This document shows positions 61,201-64,000 of a DNA stretch of 64,000 nucleotides, one piece after another (the stretch's first letter is position 1; each line of letters starts with the position of its first letter). This DNA comes from Chrysaora quinquecirrha (lineage: Eukaryota; Cnidaria; Scyphozoa; Semaeostomeae; Pelagiidae). The stretch is from positions 3,426,642 to 3,490,641 of the forward strand of contig JACTAT010000032.1 in assembly GCA_014526335.1 (NCBI GenBank), read 5' to 3'. The translations under genes were made by a program, and so were the position numbers. Below the pieces are notes generated by a model. That model ran no database searches. It was not told the DNA's origin and saw only the letters and a list, made by a program, of their open reading frames with translations.

Positions 61201-61740
61201 TCGCATATATTTCGAACTTGCATTGCAATAATTACGGATCCAATTACAAGGAAATTGAACTGAAATTCGAATCAAGCAAATCAATTCTATTCAAATTCGA
61301 TCGCTAATTCAGAACCATCGAAATGTCGTATTCGATTCGTAGAATATTCATGTTGCAGTTCGCCATTGAGAATTCAATTATAAATTATGTATCCATGTTA
61401 ATATTATGGTACTGAATCATTAGATTTATTTAATTATGTCTGGTATTCAGGCAAATTTAGGGATAATGAGAATTTTCTATGGTGTAACTGAATGAGTTTA
61501 TGATAGGATACACTAGCAATTGTACAAATGAAATAAACGTATAATTCATGAATGTAAATTGAATGATACAAGATGACATTATTGAAAGTCAAGTTGATGA
61601 TGTATGATGAACGAATATTTGTAGTATATATGCGATTGAGTTTATTGATGATGGAATGCATTTCGATGTTGTATGATGAATTGGTGATATACATTGATGT
61701 AATGAATTATGCATATACTAGATGTATAATGAATAGGTAT
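58240..61740. other. 3.5-kb very AT-rich island without genes
   Basis: The base composition differs clearly from the surroundings, with very few C/G and CpG. Self-complementary words recur: TTCATGAA, TGATCA, and ATTGAAT with ATTCAAT. No frame exceeds 69 codons and no tandem period is visible. The left edge coincides with the truncation of the Penelope-like reverse transcriptase and the right edge with a GAT-type microsatellite. I cannot assign it. Confidence 0.6.
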
Positions 61741-61741
61741 A

Positions 61742-61885
61742 ATATATTATGATGCTCGACGACGACGACAACGATGATGATGATCACGTTGAAGACGAAA
61801 ATGATGATCATGTTGAAGACAATGATTGGTGATTGTGATGATGATGGTGATGATGATAATGATCCATTATGATGATGATGCGATT
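61742..61885 (+). repeat. GAT/GAC trinucleotide-rich microsatellite
   Basis: GATGATGAT, GACGACGAC and a short repeat (GATCACGTTGAAGACGAAAA, then GATCATGTTGAAGACAA). It is probably non-coding simple repeat. Confidence 0.75.
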
Positions 61886-62459
61886 GTTGACAATGTGATC
61901 AGATGAATCTTTCCTGGAGGAATCCTAAAACTTTGAATCGAAAATAGAAAACCTCTAGTAACGTATATGTACTAATAAATTTGAGCTCATAGGTTAAACT
62001 GTGTAACAAATAACTCCCTTCAGTGCACCGAAACCTGTAATCTTCGCTACAAATGATGAATTTAATTCTAGAATCTCCAAAGGCTATCATACTATGCAGA
62101 TGACTATATTCGATAATTAGTAACACATTAGTAGAATTGGTTGCCAACTTTGAACCATTTATTTTCAGATGATTTTCGAAGCCGCAAACTGTTTTGAAAA
62201 AATTTCTTCTGTGTAACTTGGCAACAATTTCTACTGCGCCACAATCTCCTCCTCTTTTGACACGAAAGTACCTTGCATGTAATAGGACTTCTAGAAACCT
62301 CTTAGAATAACAACCCAATCAAAAATTGTATGAAAGTATTTCAAATAAAAAATAAAATCAAATTAGATTTGAGCAACATTTTGCAATATTGTAGTCAAAC
62401 TTTTTTGAAACCCGACCGAGCCGGCTTTTTGGGAGAAAATCTTGGTGTCAAATTTTAGT

Positions 62460-62535
62460 TTCCTGCATCGTGGATCGAGCTCACAACCCTTAGCGCCAGA
62501 AACAAGCGCATTATTCCACTGCGCTACACTAACAG
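62460..62535 (-). mobile_element. tRNA-like SINE head
   Basis: On the minus strand, AGTGTAGCGCAGTGGAATAA (A-box-like), TCTGGCGCTAAGGG and GTGAGCTCGATCC (B-box-like) are arranged as in a tRNA. The B-box deviates from GGTTCGAATCC and the acceptor arms do not pair convincingly, so it is a SINE or tRNA relic. The 139-codon minus-strand frame at 61899-62318 is unrecognised. Confidence 0.45.
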
Positions 62536-63264
62536 TTGATACTAATTGATGTTTTTGGCAAGCAATTGCATTTTGTTAATTATGCCCACTAACGACAACA
62601 CTTATCGGCGATTTCAAAGTTTAATTCCTATCATTTGTGGTTTATCTTTTGTTACGCGGTTTGGCAGGAAAAAGCGTCTATATGCCTGCCTACCTATGCG
62701 TACATGCGTTCCACGACACCCTCTTAATATGTCCTTCGGACATAAAAAACCAACAACGAAAGAGCATGCCCAACCTCAGATGAAAAAAAGTGAGTACATT
62801 TAGCTTTGCTCATTTGCCATAGTGCAACAAAAACCCAGGGAGTGTACTTGAAAAATTTTGGGTGTCTCCACAAACCTCTGGGCCTAGCCCCACCTGTCAT
62901 ATTCATAATCAGAGTACGCTCCCTGGGTCGCAAATTTGTGGGTATGCAAGTGATTAAGGAACTATTCAGGCTGAGATTTTTGGAAAAATTAAGGAACAAC
63001 AAAAGGCAATAAAGAGACTCAAGCAACAATATGATATTCTTCTTTTTCCTTAATTTCATACTGTAAGAACAATAAGGTAGCAACTGTAGCAAGTAGGCAA
63101 AAAATCTCTTTAGTATGTCCAAAATTTTTCAACTGTTTCTTGTAATTTTAAAATTTAGTATCATTCAACAACTATTTATTGAGATTCTAACAACTTGTCA
63201 TATTCATTAAGATTGGTAAGACTTAAGAGCACTAATTTCTTATCATAATGTTTATGTTTTGTAG

Positions 63265-63869
63265 AATTGGCATTTCAGCTGGAAATTTTCACTTTCCTAA
63301 AGTTTGTTGTCAAATGCATTGATGTGCCTGAAGACCCTTACCCTGCACAAAGAAAATTCATTAAGGAATCGCTTGAAGATATAGAACAACAGGAGGCATA
63401 TATTACAACCCTTGTTGAAGAAGCTGGCAAAGTTTTGACAAGCATAGTGAGAGATAAAGTTTTGGATTTAACAAAGGCAAGAGAATTTGATAATGTGATG
63501 AGGAAGGCAAAGTTGGCTGTAAATAGCTGCAAGCGAAGTCTTCAGAGTGTTGAACCAGTTATTGAAGAATTGCTACAGAAAACAAACACTATAAAATGGT
63601 TTTCACGTGGGATCCGTGTTTGCTGTATGGGCATCACATGGTCATATCTTTTCAACAAATATAAAGAATCTGATGTCAGTCTACCTGTAGCATTAGGTGG
63701 AGGTGTGATGTCTGGGTTTATGTGGCTTTCATTGTTTCCAAGTCGCTCATACAAGCTCTATGATTCACTTCGAGACCTGCAGGGCATGAATAAACGATTG
63801 AATGACAAGCTTGAAGAGCTGCATGTCAGAATGGAAAGTGATCAAACTGTAGTATTGTTATGTAAATGA
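63265..63869 (+). CDS. Last exon of an unrecognised coiled-coil/membrane protein
   Basis: The exon begins after the acceptor TTTTGTAG in phase 2 and ends with a TGA stop. The first codon of the long open frame is TTG, so no start lies here and earlier exons must exist. About 200 residues: a charged helical part (IKESLEDIEQQEAYITTLVE, then a long run with coiled-coil character), two hydrophobic segments (GIRVCCMGITWSYLF and LPVALGGGVMSGFMWLSLF) separated by about 12 residues, and a C-terminal helix (MNKRLNDKLEELHVRMESD). Even codon use and no low complexity support a real gene. I know no family for it. I found no upstream exon in 61.9-63.2 kb. Confidence 0.75.
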
Positions 63870-64000
63870 AGGTTTACTAGTGCCAGTTTCCCTGGCGTTA
63901 CCATGGCAATAGGTACTTGAGTAGGCCTAAGTTCGGTTACGATTATTCTTTTACGAGTGTTCTGTTGAAAGCACATGTTGAGCATTTCTTGTCTTCTTCT

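Noticed and set aside
58240..61740. Inserted mitochondrial DNA
   Set aside because: No mitochondrial protein or rRNA segments and no long frames in any code are visible.

Overview
This window is animal nuclear DNA, most likely from an anthozoan cnidarian (stony coral or sea anemone). Supporting points: AT-rich intron-exon genes with GT-AG junctions, predicted lectins joining PAN/apple, EGF, laminin-G-like and fibrinogen-like modules (a combination I associate with coral and anemone genomes), and dense small DNA transposons, including G-run-ended ones I associate with cnidarian genomes. No prokaryotic features (operons, ribosome binding sites, CRISPR) are present. Most open reading frames over 60 codons are chance or repeat-driven; the real coding sequence sits in short exons.

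Layout. 3.5-12.4 kb: copy A of a secreted lectin gene on the minus strand (signal peptide+PAN exon, EGF exon, two LamG exons), apparently dead: its EGF exon is cut at a transposon block of about 4.6 kb (6.88-11.5 kb) and its first exon has lost one base. 15.8-16.8 kb: duplicated 3' exons of a monocarboxylate-transporter-like gene. 18.0-33.2 kb: one or two further lectin copies on the minus strand (fibrinogen-like exon at 18.0-18.6, linker exons at 19.5-19.8 and 25.7-26.0, copy B LamG/EGF/PAN exons at 29.5-33.2), swollen by minisatellites. 37.9-42.5 kb: a minus-strand gene for a predicted secreted or membrane-anchored endonuclease/exonuclease/phosphatase, with decayed repeats of its last coding segment downstream and a broken paralogue fragment upstream. 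44.0-50.7 kb: an SLC16/MFS transporter on the plus strand with five well-supported exons. 51-58 kb: pieces of Penelope-like retroelements, including a truncated reverse transcriptase and a hammerhead-ribozyme-like motif. 58.2-61.7 kb: a very AT-rich block without genes. 63.3-63.9 kb: the last exon of an unrecognised coiled-coil/membrane protein.

The lectin gene plus transporter 3' exons look like a tandem-duplicated block (copy A plus transporter remnant; copy B plus intact transporter), later reshaped by transposons and repeat expansion. The most interesting items are the nuclease whose domain is interrupted by a Cys-rich segment and a two-helix membrane hairpin before its final SDH motif, the array of decayed SDH-encoding segments behind it, the mosaic divergence of the lectin copies, and an uncharacterised 4.3-kb inverted-repeat transposon with unrecognised exons.
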